Both the position numbers and the translations under genes were made by a program. Below, piece by piece: positions 32,001 to 45,600 of a stretch of DNA of 64,000 nucleotides. Location of the stretch: contig JBBELK010000298.1 of assembly GCA_037783545.1 (NCBI GenBank), positions 1,550,001 through 1,614,000 on the forward strand, given 5' to 3'. Source of the stretch: Henricia sp. BOLD:AAB3569. Taxonomy: Eukaryota > Echinodermata > Asteroidea > Spinulosida > Echinasteridae. Numbering within the stretch: position 1 is the stretch's first letter; each line of letters begins with the position of its first letter. The notes under the pieces are model-generated. The model ran no database searches. It saw only the letters and a program-made list of their open reading frames with translations, and was not told the DNA's origin.

Positions 32001-35000
32001 TCCTTGAAAATTGCAGGAAATGTTGCTCAGAACCCATAGATGATATTCCTAGAATTTGACCTTGACTGCTCATCCAGACAATGAAATATGAAATTTTGAA
32101 AATTTCAGATTTTGATGAAAATATTTGGCTAAATATTTCCATTTTTCTCAGAAATTACCTGCAAAAACTGCCCAAATAGATATCAAACAGGCTAAATGTT
32201 CGTTAGGAGTCATTTCTGACACATTTTCAAAAAAGTCCATTTTTGGCCAAATTTGACAAAATACTGGACTAACCCTTATGTTTTTTTAAATTTTTGGCCC
32301 AAATTTTTATGATTCAGATTTTCTTGAAAATTGCAGGAAATGTTGCTCAGAACCCATAGATGATATTCCTAGAATTTGACCTTGACTGCTCATCCAGACA
32401 ATGAAATATGAAATTTTGAAAATTTCAGATTTTGATGAAAATATTTGGCTAAATATTTCCATTTTTCTCAGAAATTACCTGCAAAAACTGCCCAAATAGA
32501 TATTAAACAGGCTAAATGTTCGTTAGGAGTCATTTCTGACACATTTTCTAAAAAGTCAATTTTTGGCCAAATTTGACAAAAAATACTGGACTAACCCCTT
32601 ATGTTTTTTTTAAATTTTTGGCCCAAATTTTTACGATTTAGATTTTCTTGAAAATTGCAGGAAATGTTGCTCAGAACCCATAGATGATATTCCTAGAATT
32701 TGACCTTGACTGCTCATCCAGACAATGAAATATGACATTTTGAAAATTTCAGATTTTGATGAAAATATTTGGCTAAATATTTCCATTTTTCTTAGAAATT
32801 ACCTGCAAAAACTGCCCAAATAGATATCAAACAGGCTAAATGTTCGTTAGGAGTCATTTCTGACACATTTTCAAAAAAGTCCATTTTTGGCCAAATTTGA
32901 CAAAAATTGCTGGACTAACCCCTTATGTTTTTTTTAATTTTTGACCCAAATTTTTACGATTTAGATTTTCTTGAAAATTGCAGGAAATGTTGCTCAGAAC
33001 CCATAGATGATATTCCTAGAATTTGACCTTGACTGCTCATCCAGACAATGAAATATGACATTTTGAAAATTTCAGATTTTGATGAAAATATTTGGCTAAA
33101 TATTTCCATTTTTCTTAGAAATTACCTGCAAAAACTGCCCAAATAGATATCAAACAGGCTAAATGTTCGTTAGGAGTCATTTCTGACACATTTTCAAAAA
33201 AGTCCATTTTTGGCCAAATTTGACAAAAATTGCTGGACTAACCCCTTATGTTTTTTTTAATTTTTGGCCCAAATTTTTACGATTTAGATTTTCTTGAAAA
33301 TTGCAGGAAATGTTGCTCAGAACCCATAGATGATATTCCTAGAATTTGACCTTGACTGCTCATCCAGACAATGAAATATGAAATTTTGAAAATTTCAGAT
33401 TTTGATGAAAATATTTGGCTAAATATTTCCATTTTTCTCAGAAATTAACTGCAAAAACTGCCCAAATAGATATTAAACAGGCTAAATGTTCGTTAGGAGT
33501 CATTTCTGACACATTTTCAAAAAAGTCCATTTTTGGCCAAATTTGACAAAAATTGCTGGACTAACCCCTTATGTTTTTTTTAATTTTTGGCCCAAATTTT
33601 TACGATTTAGATTTTCTTGAAAATTGCAGGAAATGTTGCTCAGAACCCATAGATGATATTCCTAGAATTTGACCTTGACTGCTCATCCAGACAATGAAAT
33701 ATGACATTTTGAAAATTTCAGATTTTGATGAAAATATTTGGCTAAATATTTCCATTTTTCTTAGAAATTACCTGCAAAAACTGCCCAAATAGATATCAAA
33801 CAGGCTAAATGTTCGTTAGGAGTCATTTCTGACACATTTTCAAAAAAGTCAATTTTTGGCCAAATTTGACAAAAATTGCTGGACTAACCCCTTATGTTTT
33901 TTTTAATTTTTGGCCCAAATTTTTACGATTTAGATTTTCTTGAAAATTGCAGGAAATGTTGCTCAGAACCCATAGATGATATTCCTAGAATTTGACCTTG
34001 ACTGCTCATCCAGACAATGAAATATGAAATTTTGAAAATTTCAGATTTTGATGAAAATATTTGGCTAAATATTTCCATTTTTCTCAGAAATTAACTGCAA
34101 AAACTGCCCAAATAGATATCAAACAGGCTAAATGTTCGTTAGGAGTCAATTCTGACACATTTTCAAAAAAGTCCATTTTTGGCCAAATTTGACAAAAAAT
34201 ACTGGACTAACCCCTTATGTTTTTTTTTAATTTTTGGCCGAAATTTTTACGATTTAGATTTTCTTGAAAATTGCAGGAAATGTTGCTCAGAACCCATAGA
34301 TGATATTCCTAGAATTTGACCTTGACTGCTCATCCAGACAATGAAATATGATATTTTGAAAATTTCAGATTTTGATGAAAATATTTGGCTAAATATTTCC
34401 ATTTTTCTCAGAAATTACCTGCAAAAACTGCCCAAATAGATATTAAACAGGCTAAATGTTCGTTAGGAGTCATTTCTGACACATTTTCTAAAAAGTCAAT
34501 TTTTGGCCAAATTTGACAAAAAATACTGGACTAACCCCTTATGTTTTTTTTAATTTTTGGCCCAAATTTTTACGATTTAGATTTTCTTGAAAATTGCAGG
34601 AAATGTTGCTCAGAACCCATAGATGATATTCCTAGAATTTGACCTTGACTGCTCATCCAGACAATGAAATATGAAATTTTGAAAATTTCAGATTTTGATG
34701 AAAATATTTGGCTAAATATTTCCATTTTTCTCAGAAATTAACTGCAAAAACTGCCCAAATAGATATCAAACAGGCTAAATGTTCGTTAGGAGTCAATTCT
34801 GACACATTTTCAAAAAAGTCCATTTTTGGCCAAATTTGACAAAAAATACTGGACTAACCCCTTATGTTTTTTTTTAATTTTTGGCCGAAATTTTTACGAT
34901 TTAGATTTTCTTGAAAATTGCAGGAAATGTTGCTCAGAACCCATAGATGATATTCCTAGAATTTGACCTTGACTGCTCATCCAGACAATGAAATATGACA

Positions 35001-37905
35001 TTTTGAAAATTTCAGATTTTGATGAAAATATTTGGCTAAATATTTCCATTTTTCTTAGAAATTACCTGCAAAAACTGCCCAAATAGATATCAAACAGGCT
35101 AAATGTTCGTTAGGAGTCATTTCTGACACATTTTCAAAAAAGTCAATTTTTGGCCAAATTTGACAAAAATTGCTGGACTAACCCCTTATGTTTTTTTTAA
35201 TTTTTGGCCCAAATTTTTACGATTTAGATTTTCTTGAAAATTGCAGGAAATGTTGCTCAGAACCCATAGATGATATTCCTAGAATTTGACCTTGACTGCT
35301 CATCCAGACAATGAAATATGAAATTTTGAAAATTTCAGATTTTGATGAAAATATTTGGCTAAATATTTCCATTTTTCTCAGAAATTACCTGCAAAAACTG
35401 CCCAAATAGATATCAAACAGGCTAAATGTTCGTTAGGAGTCATTTCTGACACATTTTCAAAAAAGTCCATTTTTGGCCAAATTTGACAAAATACTGGACT
35501 AACCCTTATGTTTTTTTTAAATTTTTGGCCCAAATTTTTATGATTCAGATTTTCTTGAAAATTGCAGGAAATGTTGCTCAGAACCCATAGATGATATTCC
35601 TAGAATTTGACCTTGACTGCTCATCCAGACAATGAAATATGATATTTTGAAAATTTCAGATTTTGATGAAAATATTTGGCTAAATATTTCCATTTTTCTC
35701 AGAAATTACCTGCAAAAACTGCCCAAATAGATATTAAACAGGCTAAATGTTCGTTAGGAGTCATTTCTGACACATTTTCTAAAAAGTCAATTTTTGGCCA
35801 AATTTGACAAAAAATACTGGACTAACCCCTTATGTTTTTTTTAAATTTTTGGCCCAAATTTTTATGATTTAGATTTTCTTGAAAATTGCAGGAAATGTTG
35901 CTCAGAACCCATAGATGATATTCCTAGAATTTGACCTTGACTGCTCATCCAGACAATGAAATATGACATTTTGAAAATTTCAGATTTTGATGAAAATATT
36001 TGGCTAAATATTTCCATTTTTCTTAGAAATTACCTGCAAAAACTGCCCAAATAGATATCAAACAGGCTAAATGTTCGTTAGGAGTCATTTCTGACACATT
36101 TTCAAAAAAGTCCATTTTTGGCCAAATTTGACAAAAATTGCTGGACTAACCCCTTATGTTTTTTTTAATTTTTGGCCCAAATTGTTACGATTTAGATTTT
36201 CTTGAAAATTGCAGGAAATGTTGCTCAGAACCCATAGATGATATTCCTAGAATTTGACCTTGACTGCTCATCCAGACAATGAAATATGAAATTTTGAAAA
36301 TTTCAGATTTTGATGAAAATATTTGGCTAAATATTTCCATTTTTCTCAGAAATTAACTGCAAAAACTGCCCAAATAGATATCAAACAGGCTAAATGTTCG
36401 TTAGGAGTCAATTCTGACACATTTTCAAAAAAGTCCATTTTTGGCCAAATTTGACAAAAAATACTGGACTAACCCCTTATGTTTTTTTTTAATTTTTGGC
36501 CCAAATTTTTACGATTTAGATTTTCTTGAAAATTGCAGGAAATGTTGCTCAGAACCCATAGATGATATTCCTAGAATTTGACCTTGACTGCTCATCCAGA
36601 CAATGAAATATGACATTTTGAAAATTTCAGATTTTGATGAAAATATTTGGCTAAATATTTCCATTTTTCTTAGAAATTACCTGCAAAAACTGCCCAAATA
36701 GATATCAAACAGGCTAAATGTTCGTTAGGAGTCATTTCTGACACATTTTCAAAAAAGTCAATTTTTGGCCAAATTTGACAAAAATTGCTGGATTAACCCC
36801 TTATGTTTTTTTTAATTTTTGGCCCAAATTTTTACGATTTAGATTTTCTTGAAAATTGCAGGAAATGTTGCTCAGAACCCATAGATGATATTCCTAGAAT
36901 TTGACCTTGACTGCTCATCCAGACAATGAAATATGAAATTTTGAAAATTTCAGATTTTGATGAAAATATTTGGCTAAATATTTCCATTTTTCTCAGAAAT
37001 TACCTGCAAAAACTGCCCAAATAGATATCAAACAGGCTAAATGTTCGTTAGGAGTCATTTCTGACACATTTTCAAAAAAGTCCATTTTTGGCCAAATTTG
37101 ACAAAATACTGGACTAACCCTTATGTTTTTTTTAATTTTTGGCCCAAATTTTTACGATTTAGATTTTCTTGAAAATTGCAGGAAATGTTGCTCAGAACCC
37201 ATAGATGATATTCCTAGAATTTGACCTTGACTGCTCATCCAGACAATGAAATATGACATTTTGAAAATTTCAGATTTTGATGAAAATATTTGGCTAAATA
37301 TTTCCATTTTTCTTAGAAATTACCTGCAAAAACTGCCCAAATAGATATCAAACAGGCTAAATGTTCGTTAGGAGTCATTTCTGACACATTTTCAAAAAAG
37401 TCAATTTTTGGCCAAATTTGACAAAAATTGCTGGACTAACCCCTTATGTTTTTTTTTTATTTTTGGCCCAAATTTTTACGATTTAGATTTTCTTGAAAAT
37501 TGCAGGAAATGTTGCTCAGAACCCATAGATGATATTCCTAGAATTTGACCTTGACTGCTCATCCAGACAATGAAATATGAAATTTTGAAAATTTCAGATT
37601 TTGATGAAAATATTTGGCTAAATATTTCCATTTTTCTCAGAAATTACCTGCAAAAACTGCCCAAATAGATATCAAACAGGCTAAATGTTCGTTAGGAGTC
37701 ATTTCTGACACATTTTCAAAAAAGTCAATTTTTGGCCAAATTTGACAAAAATTGCTGGACTAACCCCTTATGTTTTTTTTTATATTTGGCCTAAATTTTT
37801 ACGATTTAGATTTTCTTGAAAATTGCAGGAAATGTTGCTCAGAACCCATATATGATATTCCTAGAATTTGACCTTGACTGCTCACCCAGGAAATGAAATA
37901 TGAAA
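23012..37905. repeat. Tandem satellite array, ~323 bp unit, ~45 copies
   Basis: Successive landmarks GCTCAGAACCCATAG fall at 23445, 23768, 24561, 24885, 25203, 25525, 25845, 26169 and so on to 37836, giving spacings of 318-324 bp (one 471 bp gap near 24000 marks a rearranged unit). The unit contains GAATTTGACCTTGACTGCTC, AGGCTAAATGTTCGTTAGGA, TGGACTAACCCCTTATG and a T run. Units in the middle are nearly identical; those at both edges are diverged or deleted, as expected from unequal exchange. There is no ORF of substance. The array lies between two convergent genes. Confidence 0.97.
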
Positions 37906-38971
37906 TATTGGCAGTTTTCAAGCTAATTTCAAAGAAAATAGAAATGTTTACTCAAAATCGGAAACCCATACCAAGATATGTCTGCGACAATAATGCCAAT
38001 CTTGGCCAAAACAATAAGATCTAAGATTTTTCCCCAGACGACAATAAAATTTACCATGCTAAAACAAAAAGATTTGTTTTGGTTTATTTTCAGAGATGAT
38101 TTGCACTAAAACAATATTACTGTGATTAAATTTGTAAAGTTGTAAATCAAGACGGAAGACAACAGAATTAAGGAATTAATGGACTCGCTAAGTCTAAAAT
38201 CAAAATTCTGCAAGCTGTAAGAACAAGTGATTAACAAAACAATGGAAGATTTGCCACTGGACAGCAGGGACAGGGAGAATGTGTTTAAATTAGATAAAAT
38301 GCAGCACTTACTTTACAAATCTAGATTTCACAAAATTGTCTTGGTTGGTTTCCGGGCATAGGACCTATGTATCATTCGCACGATACAACTTTTTGCAGAT
38401 TCGTGGAATAAGAGTGTAAAATATCTAAGGAAGAATATTGGTAAACTAGCCTGAAGAAATAGATGCATCAGTCACTATGAGCAAAAACATGTACATGTTC
38501 ATTGTGACCCCATTGTTAGTAACAATGGTGTGTGCCCAATTTCCATTGTTAGATGTTCATAGTGAGTGCTTCAGAAAACCTTGAACATCTATATATGTTT
38601 TTTGTGTACAAGTGATTGGTAAAAAAGTCCCGTGCATGGGCATTTTTTTTTTAGAAACCCTCCTTCGGTTGTCAATTTCCAACATGAAATACCATTTTTG
38701 ATGGAAATAAATACATGTGGTGTTTGTTACTATTGCTATCAACACTTTGAGTAAGGTTTTTCTTGTCAACTCATAAAAAACAAAATTGGGTCATTGCAAA
38801 TGATACAATGGGCCTTTAACTTCACATAATACATTGTAAAATGACACTAGCCTGCAGAATTCTCATCTACATGCACATTGTAGATGCAGCAAAACAAAAA
38901 AACGCTAATAAAAAAATTACAATATGTGTAATAAAAACATGAATTGGTTTCCCTGGTATTCTGAGATAAAA
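37906..38971. other. Satellite right flank with a dispersed repeat copy
   Basis: 37906-38420 shows no gene. 38420-38822 is a copy of the dispersed family seen at 9640-9962 (GTGGTGTTTGTTACTATTGC, TTGCAAATGATACAATGGGC). Confidence 0.65.
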
Positions 38972-39321
38972 TACACTCTTTGCACCGGCGGCCATGACAG
39001 GGGGCAGCTTTGCATATTTTAATGATGTGACAATAGATCCACAAAGTGCCTACTCGTGCATGACCAGAGCTGCCAACCCTCCCGGATTTTGGGGAGGACA
39101 TCTGGGAAAACAGGTTCATTCCGTGACCCCAAACACATCTAAAAATCCCCAAAGTTGTTAATTGACAATCTAGGAGGGTTTTTATCCATGTCAGGACTCG
39201 CAAAATTAGTAATTTTCCGAAAAGAATCTGTTGCAAAATCTGGGAGGGTTGGCAGCTCTTCATGACGCACGATGACAATATGACTGCCCCCATCATGATG
39301 GCCGCCCGTGCAAGGGGTCTA
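38972..39321. mobile_element. MITE with TAGACCCTTTGCAC-type ends, copy 2
   Basis: The same outer element as 21614-21999 (CTTTGCACCGGCGGCCATGACAGG ends, inverted at CCGCCCGTGCAAGGGGTCTA), but with a different nested element (39066-39259). Confidence 0.85.
39066..39259. mobile_element. Nested MITE with AGCTGCCAACCCTCCC ends
   Basis: The left end AGAGCTGCCAACCCTCCCGG is mirrored by GGGAGGGTTGGCAGCTCT. About 194 bp, inserted in the outer element. Confidence 0.85.
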
Positions 39322-42017
39322 TTGGGCCATTTTAGTATACACATTTCCCTTAAAACTTAACTACAAGCATCTAGGCTACAGCTTGCAATATCTACATTAT
39401 ACATATACATAATTCTATTATAAACAAAATACAATGTATTTAGATTGCACTAAAATGGTTTTGTCCGACGTGATTGCACATAAAACACAAATAACGAAAG
39501 ACTGTCATAATTTTAGGGATGAATTCAAAGGTCACTTGCGGCAAAACCAACAGCACGCAACGAGGGCAATACAAACTGCTTGGACATAAAATAGACTATC
39601 TTAGAAATTTAAATGATAAAAAAAAGTCACTGAATTTAAAATTCTACTTCAAAATGATTTTTGAACTTTGAAAGATACACTACAATTCGCAACAATGATT
39701 ATACTCTGAAAACTAATAATTGTATTTCCACACAATTTTTTAACAAAATGCGAGTGTCGCCACTTCCGTTCCACAGCCGTTGCGAGGGAAAGCGTGCGAA
39801 ATTTGAGTGTCACAATTATTCTGGAGTGATGTACCCAAAACATCACTCACTGAAGAAAAACAATTACCACACTCTTAATACTTGTAACAAATTGGCATCA
39901 CTTCCAATTCTGCGTGCTAATATGTGACCCGCTCTTGAAAAAGGTAGTATAAGTCGCGCCGGCTAGGTCGAGTTTTCGCGACCTTAAATAGAAATCTGTG
40001 GCAGATCCACGCTCATTAAAATACCAAAATACAATGGAAATTCCTTTTTTCAGAGCGGGTCACATGTATACACAAACTTGTACATATGCAGTGGAGAAAG
40101 TTTATGTACATAATAGTTTCCCAATGCTCATTTGCATAATTCATTTTTCTGTATGATTAGCAACTAATTATGTCTTTTGAAATTTTTAAAATTAAATTAA
40201 TTCTACAAAAAGGTTATAAATTCCCACTCTCTTGTTTTACAATTAGCGTCTTCTCACACGAATATCGTCTGTTCTACTTCCTTCAACATGCATACATAAT
40301 TTTTCACATGCATACTTAGTATTCACTTGACCAGACTAAATTTTTGTTGCTTTGTGGTGCACGTAACAGGTGTGAAGTACAGAATCAATACCATGTTCAC
40401 CGTCGAAGAGAATGGCACAAATCAACCAGACTGTTGGTTGCAAGGCAATGGCGTGCACCACTTAACAAGAACAAACATTCTTATCAACTCTGCTGTTCTG
40501 TATTGCAAAATATTACTTTAAAAAGTTGTCAGTGTACAAATGAGGCTGAAGGCTGCATAAACATAATACATGGGTATTAAAGACAAAAAGCTTGTGACGT
40601 ACAAAACAGCTAATAAAAAGTCTACGTACATAAAATTACGTGCATCCACGTGGAGTCGGAGGGTCAACACAAACGTTAAAAAACAAAAATTGTGTTTAAC
40701 ATTTCAGATTTTAAGAATACAATTGTCTTCACAACTTTGCACACAATAATACAGGCCTTGACATTAGCTGAGGTTACCGAGGCCAATGGCCTCATATGCC
40801 CTGCTGAGTTAACTCTAATGCCCCTTCAAGATAATAAACTTTCCGAGGCCAACTTGGCCAGCATGCCCTATCCTCTTAAATTTCATAAGACTGAAATTAA
40901 AACTGAAATTACTGGGTGTCTGAAAAATGTTACAAGTAACAGAGATGGGGCCGCAGTGGCATAGTGCGAGGGGACCTTTCACACATCATGAATATTTCTT
41001 AATAAAACTTAAATGCCAAAATACCGTAGCAAGTTAATAGTGGCTCTGACTAATTTGCGGTGATAACTCCCTGTGATGAGCTTGATATCTCAGTTAGTAG
41101 AGCACTGGCATTGCAAACCAGATGTCTCAGGATCAAATCTTGGTCGAGTCATTGCTCATTTGAAACCAAATTCACTGAAATATGACGAAATTACTGTTTT
41201 GCCAGCACAGCCACTACTGGCATTTTGGGAATGTCATTTTTTTTATTGACATCTTTTAGAATTAATTCGGTATCCCCTTTATTACAGAAATATTTACCTA
41301 TGTACAATACATGTATCAATACAAGCACCAATTTTATGTACTTAACATTTTTGTATTGTCTTCTCAATAACAACGAAATCACCAAAACATGATTGTTGAA
41401 GAAGAAAAAAACGGGCAACTCATCCAGCAGATGATTGCCAATGTAATGATGGCTGGCTCAGTCGGTAGAGTGTTGGCGTGGCAAATGAGGTCTCGGGTTC
41501 CAATACTAGTCAAGTCAAAAATTCTTTAAAAGTCAAAAAAGTTCTCCAGTTGGCTGACTACTTGTCTAATTAAAAAATGACATGAGTATATCCGGACGTT
41601 AATGACGTTGGAAAAATTGAAAAATTGAAAAATCTTGCCTTTGAAGACTGCTAGGGTTGGCACATTAGGCCACTGATTTTTAGTGTGATTTTACTACATG
41701 TCCTTCTAATTAGTAAGTAGTATGCAACAGTTTTGTGTATTAATTATCAAATGGACAAATACTGACCTAAGAATATCTACAAGCCAGTTTATCGTTGCTC
41801 CATGAGCGTCCACGTACATTGTTAAGAACGAGACACACAGAACGTTCCTTGCACACGGTGCTGTTACAACCGTTAATGTTATGCCTTTGGACCCTGCAGA
41901 GTGATTCTTTCCTCACAACTTGGGTCCCTACAGCCAGTGTGGTTTATCAAGCATACCCACAATGACCCAACAAATTGCACATCAATTTGCCATTTGACCG
42001 TCCCTTAAAATGCTATC
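39322..42017. other. Gene-free stretch with repeat fragments
   Basis: Contains a fragment related to the 8887-9328 MITE interior (about 39747-39812, CCACAGCCGT), a short CTCATTAAAATA repeat (about 40010-40060), and tRNA-derived SINE-like heads at about 41080-41150 and 41450-41505. The ORF at 40692-40964 has no recognisable protein feature. Part of this stretch may include the 3' UTR of the - strand gene ending at 42552; TTTATT (AATAAA on the - strand) occurs at about 41277. Confidence 0.5.
41080..41505 (+). repeat. Two tRNA-derived SINE-like heads
   Basis: About 41085-41150 has ATCTCAGTTAGTAGAGCACTGG followed by CAGGATCAAATC. About 41450-41505 has TGGCTCAGTCGGTAGAGTGTTGG followed by TCGGGTTCCAATAC. 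These are A- and B-box-like sequences at tRNA spacing without proper acceptor stems. Confidence 0.55.
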
Positions 42018-42416
42018 TTTACAGCGTGTTTACACTTTATCTTGAGCTCAGGGTCGAACACTGAGCTTGGTATCGGATCCGGATCACGAACTGAGTGAAA
42101 ACACTTTCAGGACCAAACCCCAAGATTTGGTCTCGCGTCGGCAGAGGGTCAAACCCTAAGCTCGGGATCAGTTTGCAGTTAGATAAGCAATTAATATTTA
42201 CCACTTCCGTTTCACAGCCGTTGTGGGGGAAAAGCAGGGGAAATATAACAATGCACACATTGTTCTGTACATGTACGTGTAGAGCATCACCCTTGACTGC
42301 AACTTCTGGCGCAGTACTTGAGATCAACTACAGATGTAAACGCGGTTAACCGCACTGCATTCTTATCAGGGGATCAATCTTGATCCCGAGCTCAGGACCT
42401 GTGGAAACACGGCGTT
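42018..42416. mobile_element. MITE with CCCGAGCTCGGG motifs, copy 2
   Basis: A diverged copy of 8887-9328: ends GTGTTTACACTTTATCTTGAG and GATCCCGAGCTCAGGACC..GAAACAC, with the same interior order. It lies 136 bp beyond the clathrin-like stop codon, so it may be in that gene's 3' UTR. Confidence 0.8.
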
Positions 42417-42551
42417 ACATAGCTTGGAATCTTCAGGCTTAGCCAAACACATACCACGTGATAAAAACAAACTTGCACCAACTGTAAGTTGATTTCAGAC
42501 ACACAACTGCGAAGACCACTTTCACATTAGTTCCACGGTGGGATACAGAGT

Positions 42552-42659
42552 TCATTCTGGAAACATGTATTTCTCCAGTCGGCGGGCAATAGCAGGTCGT
42601 TTGAGGTCATTCCTTGTGTGTTCAATCAACGCATGCTCACGAACACCAACTGTAGAAAA
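42552..42659 (-). CDS. Clathrin-like gene, last coding exon
   Basis: Acceptor ATTGTAG, phase 0. It reads FSTVGVREHALIEHTR..., parallel to the end of the clathrin propeller (VLSVCVEEENIIPYIT), then KYMFPE and TGA. No consensus splice donor lies before the stop. Using the next AG, 10 bases downstream in transcript direction (CTACAG), would break the frame. Confidence 0.75.
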   Translation of the reverse strand, partial: FSTVGVREHALIEHTRNDLKRPAIARRLEKYMFPE

Positions 42660-45600
42660 CTACAATGAAAATGGGGGAAAACATCAACAAAAAGCATAAA
42701 TGTTTGGAAATTAAAAGAAAAGAGTCCAACTTATCCGATGCTTACAGCAGTTCATATTTAGACATCCGGCCAGGTGGCACAGTTGGCCGAGTGCTGGTAC
42801 ATGTACATTAAAAGATATATTACAGGATTGGGAAAACTGCTACAAACTGCTACCTGTGCCCTTGAGTAAGGCACTTAAAGACACTTGCTCCATCCTTCCC
42901 TCGGAAGGGATGTTAAGCCATTGGTCCAGTGTGTTGTGTAATGCACTTAAAAGATCCCAGAGCACTCTTTCGTAAAGAGTAAGGGGGATTCCCCGGTGTG
43001 TCTGGCCGTCAGCTGCCAATGGCGCCACCCACCTATGTATCTCAATGTTTAGGTGGAAGACACTTAGCTTCATAAAAACTCAATATGCAGCGTACATGAA
43101 CATTTCCATATAAAATGTGCGCTATATAAATATAATAATAATAATCATTAATGCTGCAAACGGTTGACACCACGGGAAACCTTTCCAAAACGACCACCGA
43201 AATTTCGGCAAGAATCACTCAAATTGACACCAAATTTCTCTACCCAAAGCTTCCAAAAAAAGTTCTAGACCTAAGAGAAATGGTTCTAGACCTAAGAGAA
43301 ATGGTTCTAGACCTAATAAAAATGGTTTTTAACCTCCAAAATATTGGGGCTACACCAAATTATCGCCCTAACCGACCGTGTCGCCCTAACATAACTTTCT
43401 ACGCAAAAAGTGTCACCGTATTGAATAAAATAGAGAAATAATCATTAATGCTGCAAACGGTCGAACCTTTCGGTGGAAACCTTTCAAAAACGACCACCGA
43501 AATTTCGTCAAGAATTACTCAAATTGACACCAAATTTCTCTACCCAAAGCTTCCAAAAATGGTTCTAGACCTAAGAGAAATGGTTCTAGACCTAATAAAA
43601 ATGGTTTTTGACCTTAAAAAAAAATGGTTTTTAACCTCTAAAATATTGGGGCTACACCAAATTGTCGCCCTAACCGACCGTGTCGTCCTAACATAACTTT
43701 CTACGCAAAAAGTGTCACCCTATTGGATAAAATAGAGAAATATAATAATAAAATAATAATAAAATAATAATAAAATAATAATAAAATAATAATAATATAA
43801 AAGATTTTAGAATACCCCATTAAATATAATAATATAATAATATAATAATAATAAAATACAACTTTGGAACATTGCAAATCCTGTATACAGGCTTTAAACT
43901 GGTTACTAGTATTAAACCGAATGCCTCGCTTCGAATCTTACCTTGCCACCTCGATCTACAACAAGAACTCGTTTGCCGTCACAGTCTGGTGCCCCAGTGA
44001 AGGGAGTGAGGGGTGAGATATTAGCACTGGAGAGGTGGGTACCCGTTTCAAGATCACACACTTTGATGTGGCCGTACTTGGTCAAAACGTAGACCAGGCC
44101 GTAATTTGTACAAATCTGAAAAATTCAGAATAAAACAACATGGTAGTACCAATGCATATTCATAAACAAATCGGACAGTTCTGATTGGTCAGTAGACTAT
44201 TCCTGGTATCGCATGGGATGTTTTGAATGAATCAAAGACATACATAAAATAGATCAGCTCAATCCCTTACTAGATTTAAAATCAAGCCCAAGGGCCAATT
44301 TCATGGCGCTGCTAAGCACAAAAAGCACAGGATTTATTTTCTTTATAAAATGGATTACAAGCCAAAATTATACGCCAACTTATGTTCTTCGCAACAGTAG
44401 GAGAATACCTTTCAATAGACATCACTTACGATTTTGGCTGGCAATCCATCTTTGCAAAATAAAGCAAGCAAATCTTTTGTGCTAAGCAAATTTTTGTGCT
44501 AAGCAAATTTTTGTGCTTAGCAGCGCCATGAAATTGGCCCTTGGGCTTGATATAAAATCTAATCAAATCTAATCAAACCTAATTGAGGCAGTTATCAGTC
44601 AATTGTATAATTTGCAACGACTTGACAAGAACAACCTTACTCGAAGTTTGGATGGTAGTTTAATGGTAACAGACACAACATGAATTTATTTTGGACCAAG
44701 TTGGTACTTTTTTTAGAAATTAACAAATGAGGGTGATTTAAAAATATTTGCATGGATTTTAAAGGTTTTCTGAAGTATTGCTGCATCCATACATCTAACA
44801 TTTCTGCAGGCTAGTTTACCAACATTCTTCTTCAGATATACTACTGACAATAAGTTAGTGATATTGTGGCGTGTACGCAGATATTCTATTTAGGGTATTC
44901 ATTCCGCTTGAATGATTTTGTATATATGCATGACAGACACCTTGTTACAGGAATAGACCGTATCGAATAGCCGCCATTTCGTGGGGCAGTTTCTTTGTTC
45001 CTTGAGGACATGTATGGTTGCACATATTGTGCTTCCACTGTTGAACGGTTTAAGTAACAAAAGGTGCCCCACAAGATGGCAGCTATTCGATACGGTCTAT
45101 ATGTGAAAACAGTCACTTGAAATATCCCCAACTTATTGTGAGTAGTGTATGTTGTGCCCTTAATCCAGAAATCTGTGAAAAGTTTTATCTTGCAAATGAT
45201 ACATTGGGCCTTTAAATTCCCTTATTTTTTAGTAATTGGTTTAGCTTGCGCCGGGGAGAATGAATGTTAATTAGGATTTGTTTTTGCCCTTACCCGACGT
45301 ATATTAGCACTGTATACTCAGTGCTTTCCCCCGAGACACTATGAACAACTTTATAGCGTGCTCGGGCGAGATTCGAACCCACGATCTCCTGCAAACAAGG
45401 CAGATGTCTTAACCACTCGACCACCGAACTAGCCGGTGATGAATGGCCGGTTTGAATCAGTTAGCAACAGGGATTGCAATTAATCAGTAATTTGTTCGAA
45501 TCCCGCCCGAGCACGCTATGAAGTGGTTCATAGTGTCTCGGGAAAGCACTGAGTATACAGTGCTAATATACGTCGAATAAGGGCAAAAACAAACCCTAAT

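Larger units (their letters stand above)
42660..43941 (-). other. Clathrin-like gene intron 7, filled with repeats
   Basis: It holds a SINE-like element (42768-43143), two tandem copies of a 300 bp repeat (43144-43739) and an AATAAAATAAT microsatellite (43740-43860). Confidence 0.8.

Noticed and set aside
23012..37905. CRISPR array
   Set aside because: The repeat is ~323 bp and contiguous without spacers, in a eukaryotic setting.
40692..40964. 90-codon ORF as a small gene
   Set aside because: No recognisable motif, and it includes the CAGGCCTTGA-type end typical of the hAT-like repeats in this window.
42640..42660. Acceptor CTACAG (after 42650) for the last exon of the clathrin-like gene
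   Set aside because: Using it gives a stop within eight codons in the incoming phase. The acceptor 10 bases upstream in transcript direction keeps the frame and extends the clathrin alignment.
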